A DNA stretch of 36,771 nucleotides from Candidatus Rokuibacteriota bacterium. GTDB taxonomy: Bacteria > Methylomirabilota > Methylomirabilia > Rokubacteriales > CSP1-6. The translations under genes and the position numbers were made by a program. Shown here one piece after another: positions 1 to 7,872 of the stretch. The stretch is taken from NCBI GenBank assembly GCA_003220315.1, contig QHSA01000148.1, forward strand, positions 1-36,771. Direction: 5' to 3'. The notes under the pieces were generated by a model. It made no database searches. It was not told the origin of the DNA and saw only the letters and a program-made list of their open reading frames with translations. How positions within the stretch are numbered: position 1 is the first letter of the stretch; each line of letters starts with the position of its first letter.

Positions 1-402
1 GTGCCGGAGCTCGGGACCGTGACGGCCAGGCACATCCCGCTCGTCGTGCTGACGTCCAACAACGCGCGCGAGCTCTCCGACGGCCTCAAGCGCCGGTGCC
101 TGCACCTGTTCATCGACTTCCCGTCGCCCGCCGACGAGCTGGTGATCATCCGACTCAAAGTTCCGGAGATCCCCGAGCGGCTCGCCCGCGCGGTCGTCGC
201 CGCCGTCCAGAAGATCCGGGCGATGGACCTCCGGAAGCTCCCGTCGGTCTCCGAGTCGCTCGACTGGGCACGCTCGCTCGTGATCCTGAACGCGCAGGAG
301 CTCGCGCCGGAGCTCGTCGAGTCCACGCTGACCATGCTGGTGAAGCACGAGAAGGACCTCGAGCGCGTGAAGGGCGCGCTGGACAAGGTTCTCGCCGACT
401 AA
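1..402 (+). CDS. MoxR/CoxD-type AAA+ ATPase, C-terminal part (cut by window edge)
   Basis: This is the last 133 codons of an AAA+ ATPase; the true start lies before the window and the GTG at base 1 is probably internal. The segment begins with PELGT, then VLTSNNARELSDGLKRRC (the sensor-1/arginine-finger region) and SVSESLDWAR in the lid domain. The same blocks occur in the full-length paralogue at 25437-26309 (VVLTSNNTRELSEALKRRC, PPSVSETLDWAR), which makes the family call secure. MoxR ATPases typically work as chaperones with a von Willebrand A (VWA) partner, for example in metal-cofactor insertion (CoxD/CoxE). The stop TAA (400-402) is two bases before the GTG of the VWA gene, so the two form one transcription unit. 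The client enzyme is not visible here. Confidence 0.85.
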   Translation: MPELGTVTARHIPLVVLTSNNARELSDGLKRRCLHLFIDFPSPADELVIIRLKVPEIPERLARAVVAAVQKIRAMDLRKLPSVSESLDWARSLVILNAQELAPELVESTLTMLVKHEKDLERVKGALDKVLAD

Positions 403-404
403 TC

Positions 405-1814
405 GTGGACGAGCGGATCCTCGAGTTCATCGGCGACCTCCGCCGCGCCGAGATCCGCGTCTCGCCCTCGGAGGCCCTCGACGCGCTGGCCGCCAGCGCC
501 GAGGTCGGGCTGGCCGACCGTGAGGCGTTCAAGTCCACGCTGGCGGCGACGCTGATCAAGGAGTTCCGGGACCAGCCGACGTTCGACCGGCTCTTCGACC
601 TCTACTTCCTCGACCTCGAGGCCCTGGGCGAGGGGCTCAAGAAGGCGCTCGGCCCGGAGGACCCGCGCGTCCAGGACCTCCTCGACCGGATGCTGGCCGA
701 GGAGGGCATGGAGCTCGACGACCTGACGGAGCTCCTCATGCGCGGCGGCGGCAGCGAGATGGAGATGGCCATCCGCGCCTCGGGCCAGAACGCGGGGCTC
801 GAGCGCCTCATGTACTTCCTCCAGGTGGGCTTCTTCTCGCGGCGGATCTCCGACCGCTTCGACTGGTCGGTGATCGAGGCCGACCTCGAGAAGCTCATGA
901 AGCTGTTGGAGGCGCGCGGCCTCGACCCGGGCCAGCTCGCGCGCATCCGGAACTATCTCGAGCTGCGCCTCGAGGCGTTCAAGCGCATGATCCGCCAGCA
1001 CGTCGAGCGCGAGCTCGAGCGGCGCGCGTACCGCCAGGGCGAGAAGCTGACGCGGGAGGTGCTGTCCGACAAGCCGCTCTTCGCGCTGACGCCGGACGAG
1101 ATCGCCCAGATGAAGAACGTCGTCGCGCGCCTCGCGCGGAGGATCAAGGACGCGCTCGCGCTGCGCCAGCGCCAGGAGCAGCGCGGGCGGATCGACACGC
1201 GCCGGACGACGCGCAAGAGCCTCCAGTACGGCGGGGTGCCGATGGAGCTCTACCTCAAGCGGCGGCACCGCGAGAAGCCCAAGCTCGTCACGATCTGCGA
1301 CGTCTCGGACTCGGTCCGGAACGCCTCGCGCTTCATGCTCCAGCTCGTGTGGAGCCTCCAGGAGTGCTTCAGCCGCGTGCGCTCGTACGTGTTCGTGTCG
1401 GAGATCGCCGAGGTCACGCAGGCGTTCGGCACGTACCCGGTCGAGCGCGCGATCGAGTGGGCGCTCAAGGGCGCGCCGGTGGACTACCACTGCCGCTCGG
1501 ACTTCGGCTACGCCTTCAACCGGTTCGCCAAGACCGAGCTCGAGTCGCTCGACCGCAAGACGACGATCCTGATCCTCGGCGACGCGCGCAACAACTACAA
1601 CGACCCCCAGGCGTGGGCGCTGCGGCTCATCCGCGAGCGCGTGAAGGGGATCATCTGGCTCAACCCCGAGGGGCAGTGGGGCTGGGGCATCGGCGACTCG
1701 GTCATGCCGCTCTATACGCCGGCGTGCGACTTCGTCCGCGAGTGCCGGACGATCGGCCAGCTCGGCGAGGTCGTGGACAACCTCGTCCACCACTGGTGGC
1801 GCCGGGGGCGATGA
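405..1814 (+). CDS. VWA domain-containing CoxE-like protein
   Basis: A 469-residue protein with an alpha-helical, charged N-terminal half and a C-terminal von Willebrand A domain. The metal-ion-dependent adhesion site motif DVSDS begins near residue 299 and is followed by a conserved ILGDARNNY block. The block RTTRKSLQYGGVPMEL just before the VWA domain is typical of CoxE-like proteins. Such proteins pair with MoxR ATPases to mature or remodel a client, best known for CO-dehydrogenase-type enzymes. I chose GTG 405 because it follows the ATPase stop by two bases and keeps the conserved N-terminus (VDERILEFIGDLRRAEIRV); a longer in-frame reading would run through the ATPase gene in the wrong frame. 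The stop TGA overlaps the next ATG. A second VWA protein of this family is at 16732-18120. Confidence 0.88.
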   Translation: MDERILEFIGDLRRAEIRVSPSEALDALAASAEVGLADREAFKSTLAATLIKEFRDQPTFDRLFDLYFLDLEALGEGLKKALGPEDPRVQDLLDRMLAEEGMELDDLTELLMRGGGSEMEMAIRASGQNAGLERLMYFLQVGFFSRRISDRFDWSVIEADLEKLMKLLEARGLDPGQLARIRNYLELRLEAFKRMIRQHVERELERRAYRQGEKLTREVLSDKPLFALTPDEIAQMKNVVARLARRIKDALALRQRQEQRGRIDTRRTTRKSLQYGGVPMELYLKRRHREKPKLVTICDVSDSVRNASRFMLQLVWSLQECFSRVRSYVFVSEIAEVTQAFGTYPVERAIEWALKGAPVDYHCRSDFGYAFNRFAKTELESLDRKTTILILGDARNNYNDPQAWALRLIRERVKGIIWLNPEGQWGWGIGDSVMPLYTPACDFVRECRTIGQLGEVVDNLVHHWWRRGR

Positions 1815-2503
1815 GGACGCGCGCGGCCCTTCTCGCCCTGCTGCTGCTGGCCCTGGGCGTGGTCCCCCTGGCCGCGCAGGCGCCGACGCAGACCACGCCG
1901 GCGACGGCGGACCAGTGCATCACGCTCGAGGACTTCGCACGAGCCAAGGTCGGCGAGTTCCCGACGGACTGGAAGCCACGGAAGGACGCCGGCAAGAGCG
2001 TCTACAGGGTCGTCGAGGAGAAGGGGCTCCGCTTCCTGCGCGCGGCCTCGACCGGGCTCGGCATCCAGGCGGCGAAGCAGCTCGAGTGGGACCTCGGCGC
2101 GTACCCGATGCTCGCCTGGTCGTGGCGGCCCCGCGAGTTCCCGCGGGGCGCCGACGAGCGCGACTCGGGGACGAACGACAGCGCGCTCGCCGTCTACCTG
2201 CTCGTCCCGTACTCGCGCCTCACGGGGCCGAAGGCGGTCAAGTACATCTGGAGCGCCAGGGTGCCCGTGGGCACCCACCTGAACTCCAACTACGGCCTCA
2301 CCCAGGTGCTCGTCCTCCGGACCGGGGACCCGGGTAAGGACGAGTGGGTCGAGGAGCGCGTGAACGCGCTCGCCGACTACAAGAAGTCCTTCGGTGAGTC
2401 GGAGACGCCCAAGCCGGCGGGCATCGCCGTGCTCACCGATTCCGACGACACCAAGTCGAGCGCCCAGGGAGACTACGCGAACTTCCGCGCCTGCCGCGGG
2501 TAG
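1811..2503 (+). CDS. DUF3047 domain-containing exported protein
   Basis: A 230-residue protein with a clear N-terminal signal peptide (MRTRAALLALLLLALGVVPLAAQA, shown by the Arg pair, the Leu-rich core and the A-x-A-type end). The mature part matches the DUF3047 pattern as I know it: FPTDWKPR near the start, a central AWSWRPREFPRGADE block and a C-terminal TDSDDTKSSAQGDYANF block. The function of DUF3047 is not known; the signal peptide places it in the periplasm. The ATG overlaps the stop of the VWA gene by four bases (ATGA), so it is translationally coupled to it. The next gene starts three bases after its stop, so the regulator downstream may be cotranscribed. Confidence 0.8.
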   Translation: MRTRAALLALLLLALGVVPLAAQAPTQTTPATADQCITLEDFARAKVGEFPTDWKPRKDAGKSVYRVVEEKGLRFLRAASTGLGIQAAKQLEWDLGAYPMLAWSWRPREFPRGADERDSGTNDSALAVYLLVPYSRLTGPKAVKYIWSARVPVGTHLNSNYGLTQVLVLRTGDPGKDEWVEERVNALADYKKSFGESETPKPAGIAVLTDSDDTKSSAQGDYANFRACRG

Positions 2504-2506
2504 CGC

Positions 2507-3193
2507 GTGCCCAAGGACATCCTCGTCGTCGAGGACGAGCCCGACATCCGGCGGCTCGTCGTGCTCCACCTGGAGCGCGAGGGCTTCCGGTGCCGGACCG
2601 CATCGAACGGCGCCGACGCCCTGCGCGAGGCGAAGCGCGCGGTCCCCGACCTCGTCGTGCTCGACCTGATGCTGCCGGCGATCGACGGGCTCGAGGTGTG
2701 CCGGCGTCTCCGGGGTGACGCTGGAACGGCCGGCGTGCCGATCATCATGCTGACGGCGAAGTCGGGGGAGGTCGATCGCGTGGTCGGGCTCGAGGTCGGC
2801 GCCGACGACTACGTCGTCAAGCCGTTCTCCCCGACGGAGCTGGTCGCGCGGGTACGCGCCGTCCTGCGCCGCGCCCGGCCCGCTCCCGAGGCGCGCGTGC
2901 TGTCGGCGGGACCGCTCGCACTGGACCCGGCGCGCCACATCGTGACGCTCCACGGCCGGCCGCTCGACCTCACGCCGAAGGAGTTCGACCTCCTCGCGGC
3001 GCTGCTCGAGGCCGCCGGCCGCGTCCTCTCCCGCGAGCACCTCCTCAACAGCGTGTGGGGCTACGCGCGCGCGGACGAGATCGAATCGCGCACGGTCGAC
3101 GTGCACATTCGGAGGCTCCGCGCCAAACTCGGCGACGTCGGGAGCCGGATCACCACGGTCAAATCGGTCGGTTACCGCTTCGAGCCAGAGTGA
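2507..3193 (+). CDS. OmpR/PhoB-family response regulator (first copy)
   Basis: A 228-residue response regulator. The N-terminal receiver domain (about 1-120) carries the acidic pair in LVVEDEPD, the phospho-acceptor Asp53 in VVLDLMLP, a Thr in MLTAKSGE and Lys in DDYVVKPFSP. The C-terminal winged-helix DNA-binding domain (about 130-228) has LTPKEFDLLAALLEAAGRVLSREHLL and ESRTVDVHIRRLRAKLG, typical of PhoB/OmpR. The GTG start directly precedes PKDILVVEDE, the usual beginning of the receiver. It is followed after 124 bases by a PhoR-type kinase, so it is the likely partner of that kinase. It resembles, but is not identical to, the second regulator at 5277-6029; which of the two is the true PhoB cannot be decided from sequence alone. 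Confidence 0.9.
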   Translation: MPKDILVVEDEPDIRRLVVLHLEREGFRCRTASNGADALREAKRAVPDLVVLDLMLPAIDGLEVCRRLRGDAGTAGVPIIMLTAKSGEVDRVVGLEVGADDYVVKPFSPTELVARVRAVLRRARPAPEARVLSAGPLALDPARHIVTLHGRPLDLTPKEFDLLAALLEAAGRVLSREHLLNSVWGYARADEIESRTVDVHIRRLRAKLGDVGSRITTVKSVGYRFEPE

Positions 3194-3317
3194 GTAGAGA
3201 CATGGGGAGCGGAGCCGGGTCGCGGAGTGGAATGAGAGGCGAGTGGGGGGACCGAGCCGGGTTGCGCCGTGTCTCAGGCCACCCACCAATCCCACCGGCC
3301 GCGCGGCCTCCGCTACA

Positions 3318-5144
3318 GTGAGCGTGCTCCGGGCCGGCCTCCACGTCCTCCGGCGCCGCATCGCGCTGAAGCTGACGCTGACCCTCGTGGGCTTCGTCGC
3401 CGTCACGCTCCTGGCGGCCGGCGTCTACCTGAACCGCGCGCTCGAGGCCTTCGCCGTGGACACGCTCGAGGCCCGCCTGGCGTCCACCGGCCGGCTGCTC
3501 CACGACGACGCGCGTGCGCTCGTCGCGCGGGGCGCACCGGCGCCGGCGGTCAGGGCGTGGGCCGTGCGCGTCGCGCAGCCGTCCGGCGCGCGCGTCACCG
3601 TGATCGCCCTCGACGGCCGCGTGCTCGGGGACTCGGAGATCGCCGTCGCGGACCTTCCGCGCGTCGAGAACCACGCCGGGCGGCCCGAGGTGCGCGCGGC
3701 CCTGGCGGGACGGAGGGGGCGCGACCTCAGGACGAGCGCGACGATCGACGTGCCGCTGCTCTACGTCGCGCTCCCCATCGACGACGGCAGGAGGGTGATC
3801 GGCGTCCTCCGCCTGGCCCTGCCGCTCGCGGTGGTGACCGCCTCCTATGCGACGATCCACCGGGTCATGCTGGCGGGCGGGCTGCTGGCCCTCGCTGTGG
3901 CGTGCGGCATCGGCCTCTTCGTCGCCCGGCGGGTGACGAAGCCGGTCGTGGAGATGCAGGCGATCGCCCGCCGGATGAGCGAGGGCGACTTCGCCCTGCG
4001 CGCCCCCGTGCGCTCCCCGGACGAGATCGGCTCGCTCGGTCGCGCCCTCAACGCGATGGCGGCGCGCCTCCGGGAGAAGCTCCAGGACCTCGAGCAGGAG
4101 CAGGCGAAGGCGACGGCGATTCTCGACGGCATGGTCGAGGGCGTCATCGCCGTCGACCACCGCGACACGATCCTCTTCATGAACGAGCGGGCGCGCGCGA
4201 TCTTCGGGCTCGGCGCGGTCCGGGGCGAGCGGAAGCCGTTCCTCGAGGTCATCCGGAACGCGGACCTCCACGCGATCTTCCGCGAGAGCCGCGCGGCGGG
4301 CGAGGGAGCCGTGTCGCGCCACGAGCTGCGCCTGGCGAGCCCGCTCGAGCGCCGGCTGCAGGTGAACGCCCTTCCGCTCCGTCTCGCGGCGGACGAGGTC
4401 GGGGTCGTCATGGTGCTCCACGACATCACCGAGCTGCGCCGGCTCGAGCAGGTCCGCACGGAGTTCGTCGCCAACGTCTCGCACGAGCTCCGGACGCCGC
4501 TGACCGCGATCCACGGCTACCTCGAGACGCTCCTCGCCGGCGCCCTGGAGGAGGGCGCGAACGCCCGGCGGTTCCTCCAGATCGTGTTCCGGCACACCGA
4601 GCGCCTCGGCCGCTTGCTGGACGATCTGACCGACCTTTCGAACATCGAGCTCGGCCGGGTGTCGCTGACACTCGCGCCGACACGGCTCGACGAGGTCGTC
4701 GAGTCGGTGCTGGCGATCATCGGCCCGAAGGCGGAGAGCGGCCGCGTGCGGCTCGGTCGCGAGCTGCCGTCGGGGCTGCCGCCGGTGCTCGCCGATCGCG
4801 ATCGCCTGGCCCAGATCCTGATCAACCTCGTGGACAACGCCGTGAAGTACACCGCCGAGGGCGGGCGCGTGATGGTCGGCGCGCGCGCCGTGGAGGGCGG
4901 GCGAGTCGAGGTGAGCGTCGCCGACACCGGCGTCGGGATCCCGCCCGCGGACCTGCCGCGGATTACCGAGCGGTTCTACCGGGCGGACAAGGCGCGCTCG
5001 CGAGAGCTCGGCGGGACGGGGCTCGGGCTCGCGATCGTCAAGCACCTGGTGCTCGCCCACGGCGGCGAGCTCGCGATCGAGAGCGAGCCGGAGCAGGGCA
5101 CGACGGTCCGCTTCACGCTCCCGGCCGGCGGGACGATCGCCTAG
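3318..5144 (+). CDS. phoR: PhoR-type sensor histidine kinase
   Basis: A membrane-bound histidine kinase of 608 residues from the GTG at 3318. Order of parts: TM helix (about 17-36), extracytoplasmic sensor (about 37-170), second TM (about 178-200), HAMP linker, PAS domain (AILDGMVEGVIAVD to about 365), HisKA with phospho-acceptor His389 in VSHELRTPLTAIHGYLE, then HATPase with N box (NLVDNAVKYT), G1 (DTGVGIP) and G2 (GGTGLGLAIVKHL). The PAS-HisKA arrangement and the pst genes downstream point to PhoR, the phosphate-limitation sensor. An upstream in-frame ATG at 3243 would add a low-complexity stretch, so GTG 3318 is preferred. The 124-base gap before it holds two similar 18-base GC-rich blocks (3212-3229 and 3254-3271) and no gene. 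Confidence 0.85.
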   Translation: MSVLRAGLHVLRRRIALKLTLTLVGFVAVTLLAAGVYLNRALEAFAVDTLEARLASTGRLLHDDARALVARGAPAPAVRAWAVRVAQPSGARVTVIALDGRVLGDSEIAVADLPRVENHAGRPEVRAALAGRRGRDLRTSATIDVPLLYVALPIDDGRRVIGVLRLALPLAVVTASYATIHRVMLAGGLLALAVACGIGLFVARRVTKPVVEMQAIARRMSEGDFALRAPVRSPDEIGSLGRALNAMAARLREKLQDLEQEQAKATAILDGMVEGVIAVDHRDTILFMNERARAIFGLGAVRGERKPFLEVIRNADLHAIFRESRAAGEGAVSRHELRLASPLERRLQVNALPLRLAADEVGVVMVLHDITELRRLEQVRTEFVANVSHELRTPLTAIHGYLETLLAGALEEGANARRFLQIVFRHTERLGRLLDDLTDLSNIELGRVSLTLAPTRLDEVVESVLAIIGPKAESGRVRLGRELPSGLPPVLADRDRLAQILINLVDNAVKYTAEGGRVMVGARAVEGGRVEVSVADTGVGIPPADLPRITERFYRADKARSRELGGTGLGLAIVKHLVLAHGGELAIESEPEQGTTVRFTLPAGGTIA

Positions 5145-5187
5145 CAGGTTCGAGGGTCGGCATGGGCGCATCGAGCCTCCGCCTGCG

Positions 5188-5227
5188 TTTACCCAGGATT
5201 TACCCCGCCGTCACCGTCCCGTAACCC
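5188..5227 (+). promoter_or_regulatory. Four direct repeats at 11-bp spacing, probable PhoB-type box
   Basis: The gap between the kinase and the second regulator holds four 7-base blocks at exactly 11-base steps: TTTACCC (5188), TTTACCC (5199), GTCACCG (5210) and GTAACCC (5221). Known PhoB boxes are 7-base direct repeats with 4-base spacers, so the phasing is right, though the base content differs from the E. coli consensus. The last block ends 50 bases before the regulator start at 5277. I infer phosphate-starvation autoregulation of that gene. Confidence 0.6.
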
Positions 5228-5276
5228 CTGCGCCCGACACTGTCGCTCGATGAGTGTCGCGCGGGAGGTCACGCCG

Positions 5277-6029
5277 ATGATGACGAATGGCCGCCGGGGC
5301 GCCGAGGCCGCGGTGACTCCGCCGCGTCTCGGACGGGTGCTGCTGCTGGAGGACGAGAAGGACGTGGCGGAGCTGATCCGCTACAACCTCGCCAAGGAGG
5401 GCTACGGTGTCCTCTTGACGAGGAACGGCCCCGACGCGCTCAGGCTGGCGCGCGAGGCCCACCCCGACGTGGTCCTCCTCGACATCCTGGTGCCGCAGCT
5501 CAACGGCTGGGAGGTCTGCCGCCGCCTCAAGGAGGACCCGGACCTGGCAGGGATTCCGGTGATGATGGTGACGGGCCGGGTGGAGGAGGGGGACAAGGTC
5601 CTGGGCTTCGAGCTCGGCGCCGACGACTACGTCACCAAGCCGTTCTCGCCGCGCGAGCTGATCGCACGCATCCGGGCTGTCACGCGTCGCGGCGCGCAGG
5701 CGGACACGACGGCGAAGAAGGCCCATCTGAAGGCCGGCGACCTCGAGATCGACCGCTCCCGCTTCGAGGTCCGCATACAGGGCACGCTCGTCAGGCTCAC
5801 CCCCAGGGAATTCGAGCTCCTCGCCGCGCTCGTCGGCACGCCCGGGCGAGTGTTCGGGCGCGACGAGTTGCTCGACATCGTCTGGGGCCGCGACGGGTTC
5901 GTCGAGCCCAGGACCGTGGACGTCCACATGGCGCGGCTCCGCCGCAAGTTCCGCGCGGCGAAGCTCCAGGAGCCGGGCATCGAGACCGTCCGCGGCGTCG
6001 GCTACCGGTGCCAGGACGCGAAATCGTAA
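5277..6029 (+). CDS. phoB: OmpR/PhoB-family response regulator (second copy, next to pst genes)
   Basis: A 250-residue response regulator. The receiver domain follows a 20-residue tail and has LLLEDEKD, phospho-acceptor Asp69 in VVLLDILVP, a Thr in MVTGRVEEGD and Lys in DDYVTKPFSP. The winged-helix domain has LTPREFELLAALVGTPGRVFGRDELL and EPRTVDVHMARLRRKF. I chose ATG 5277 because GGAGGT (5264-5269) sits seven bases upstream; an in-frame ATG at 5250 lacks such a site. Its stop codon lies inside the first repeat of the pstS-proximal box. Position directly before pstS and behind a PhoB-type box supports the PhoB role, but the paralogue at 2507-3193 is an equal candidate by domain content. Confidence 0.88.
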   Translation: MMTNGRRGAEAAVTPPRLGRVLLLEDEKDVAELIRYNLAKEGYGVLLTRNGPDALRLAREAHPDVVLLDILVPQLNGWEVCRRLKEDPDLAGIPVMMVTGRVEEGDKVLGFELGADDYVTKPFSPRELIARIRAVTRRGAQADTTAKKAHLKAGDLEIDRSRFEVRIQGTLVRLTPREFELLAALVGTPGRVFGRDELLDIVWGRDGFVEPRTVDVHMARLRRKFRAAKLQEPGIETVRGVGYRCQDAKS

Positions 6030-6063
6030 CGGATTCGTAACACGACGCTCACCCGGTCGAAAC
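6024..6063 (+). promoter_or_regulatory. Second 11-bp-phased repeat array before pstS, probable PhoB-type box
   Basis: Four 7-base blocks at 11-base steps: TCGTAAC (6024), TCGTAAC (6035), CGCTCAC (6046) and TCGAAAC (6057). The first overlaps the TAA stop of the regulator gene. The array ends 43 bases before the pstS ATG, which suits an activator binding at the -35 region. The same spacing in the gap before the regulator argues that both are sites for the same OmpR-family protein. Confidence 0.65.
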
Positions 6064-6106
6064 ACACCCGGGAGACGATGACACGGACACCACAAGGAGA
6101 AATCTC

Positions 6107-7159
6107 ATGAACCGATGGCTCGCGGGCCTGCTCTGCTCCTTCCTCGCCGTGCTTGGCTCGGGCGTCCCGCTGGCCGCCTCGCAGATGCTGATGAACGGCG
6201 CCGGGGCTACGTTCCCGTATCCGATCTACTCGAAGTGGTTCGACGAGTACGCCAAGGTGGACCCGAGCGTCCGCTTCAACTATCAGTCCATCGGCAGCGG
6301 CGGCGGGATCCGACAGATCACCGCGCGCACCGTGGACTTCGGCGCCTCCGACGGCCCGATGAACGACGATCAGCTCAGGAAGGCGCCCGGCGACCTCCTC
6401 CACATCCCGACGGTCCTCGGCGCCGTCGTGGCGACGTACAACCTGCCGGGTCACTCGAAGCTCCGCTTCACCCCCGACGTTCTGGCCGACATCTTCCTCG
6501 GCAAGATCACCAAGTGGAACGACGCGAGGATCGCCGCCGCGAACCCTGGGGCGTCCCTGCCCGACCAGGCGATCCTGGTCGTCCACCGCTCCGACGGCAG
6601 CGGCACCACCTACATCTGGGTCGATTACCTCGCGAAGGTCAGCAAGGAGTGGGAGCAGAAGGTCGGCCGCGGGACCTCCGTCAACTGGCCCGTGGGGCTC
6701 GGCGGCAAGGGGAACGAGGGTGTGGCCGGCCAGATCAAGAGCACGCCCGGGGCGCTCGGCTACGTCGAGCTGGCCTACGCCATCAAGAACGCGCTCCCCG
6801 CGGCGGCGGTTCGCAACGCCGCGGGAAAGTTCGTCGAGCCGAGCATCGAGACGACGACGGCCGCGGCGGCCGGCCTGGCGACGACCATGCCCGCCGACTT
6901 CCGCGTCTCGCTCACGAACGCGCCCGGCGACAACGCGTACCCGATCGCCAGCTTCACCTGGCTCCTGGTCTACCGGGACCAGCCCGACGAGACGAAGGGG
7001 AAGGCGCTGGTGAAGTTCCTCTGGTGGATGATCCACGACGGCCAGAAGTACACGACGGACCTCCTCTACGCGCCGCTCCCGCCCCAGGTCGTCAAGCAGA
7101 TCGAGGCGAGGCTCGGAGAGATCACCTACCAGGGCAAGCCGCTGCTGGCGGCACGCTAG
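6107..7159 (+). CDS. pstS: Phosphate ABC transporter substrate-binding protein PstS
   Basis: A 350-residue periplasmic phosphate-binding protein with a signal peptide (about residues 1-25, hydrophobic core LAGLLCSFLAVLGSG, A-x-A-type end). The mature part starts with GAGATFPYPIYSKWFDEY, then IGSGGGIRQITARTVDFGASDGPM and the phosphate-contact loop HRSDGSGTTYIW, all standard PstS blocks. Length matches the family. An AAGGAG ribosome site lies a few bases before the ATG. It binds phosphate outside the membrane and hands it to the PstCAB importer. It follows the PhoB-type box directly and opens the pst operon; pstC begins four bases after its stop but is broken. Confidence 0.95.
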   Translation: MNRWLAGLLCSFLAVLGSGVPLAASQMLMNGAGATFPYPIYSKWFDEYAKVDPSVRFNYQSIGSGGGIRQITARTVDFGASDGPMNDDQLRKAPGDLLHIPTVLGAVVATYNLPGHSKLRFTPDVLADIFLGKITKWNDARIAAANPGASLPDQAILVVHRSDGSGTTYIWVDYLAKVSKEWEQKVGRGTSVNWPVGLGGKGNEGVAGQIKSTPGALGYVELAYAIKNALPAAAVRNAAGKFVEPSIETTTAAAAGLATTMPADFRVSLTNAPGDNAYPIASFTWLLVYRDQPDETKGKALVKFLWWMIHDGQKYTTDLLYAPLPPQVVKQIEARLGEITYQGKPLLAAR

Positions 7160-7163
7160 CGGG

Positions 7164-7872
7164 ATGATCGCGGGGGCGGCGCGGGGCGACCGGCTGTTCC
7201 GAGGATTGGCCCGCGGCGCCGCCCTCGCGCTGATCCTCCTCGTCGCCGCGATGGTCGTCGAGATGGGCCGCGCCGCGACGCCGTCGTTCAGGGCGTTCGG
7301 CTGGCGCTTCCTCGTGACCTCGACGTGGGATCCGGTCGCGGAGAATTTCGGGGCGCTACCGTTCGTCTACGGCACGCTCGTCTCGTCCCTCATCGCGCTG
7401 GTGATCGCCGTGCCCCTGGGCCTCGGCGCGGCGATCTTCCTGGCCGAGCTGGCGCCCGTCCCGATCCGCCATCAGCCGGGAAGTGATCCTGGCCGTGCCG
7501 AACGCCCAGCGGGAGGCGGCGCTCGGGCTCGGCGCCACGCGCTGGGAGACGACCCGGATCGCCGTCCTCCGCTACGGCCGGTCCGGGCTGATCGGCGCCG
7601 TGCTCCTCGGCCTCGGGCGCGCGCTCGGCGAGACGATGGCGGTGACGATGGTGATCGGCAACCGCGCCGAGATCGCCGTGTCGTTGTTCGCCCCGGGCTA
7701 CACGATGGCGAGCGTCATCGCCAACGAGTTCACCGAGGCGACGTCCGACCTGTACCTGGGCGCCCTCATCGAGGTCGGGCTGCTCCTGTTCGCCGTCACC
7801 GTGGCCGTGAACGCCCTCGCGCGTGTCCTCGTCTGGAGCGTCGGTGGCGCGGTCCGGGAGGTGCGCGAGTGA
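7164..7872 (+). pseudogene. pstC: Phosphate ABC permease PstC, broken by internal deletion and frameshift
   Basis: The N-terminal part (ATG 7164 to about 7469) reads as normal PstC, with a TM helix and FLAELAPVPIR. From about 7471 the PstC reading resumes in another frame with ISREVILAVPNAQREAALGLGATRWET and continues to the TGA at 7870-7872. Between these blocks an intact PstC has roughly 60-80 more residues, including pore-forming membrane helices. Both a frame change and an out-of-frame deletion of about 200 bases are therefore present, with the junction near 7465-7472. Without PstC the importer should not work. It may be a real lesion, or a local collapse in the assembly of mixed strains; neighbouring pstS, pstA, pstB and phoU are intact, which makes a fresh event or an assembly fault likely. 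Confidence 0.8.

Noticed and set aside
1-402. A complete small ATPase-like gene starting at base 1
   Set aside because: It lacks Walker A and B; comparison with the paralogue at 25437-26309 shows it is the C-terminal end of a gene cut by the window edge.
3194-3317. A small gene or attachment site between the first regulator and the kinase
   Set aside because: Only two loosely similar 18-base GC-rich blocks; no start with ribosome site and no further structure.
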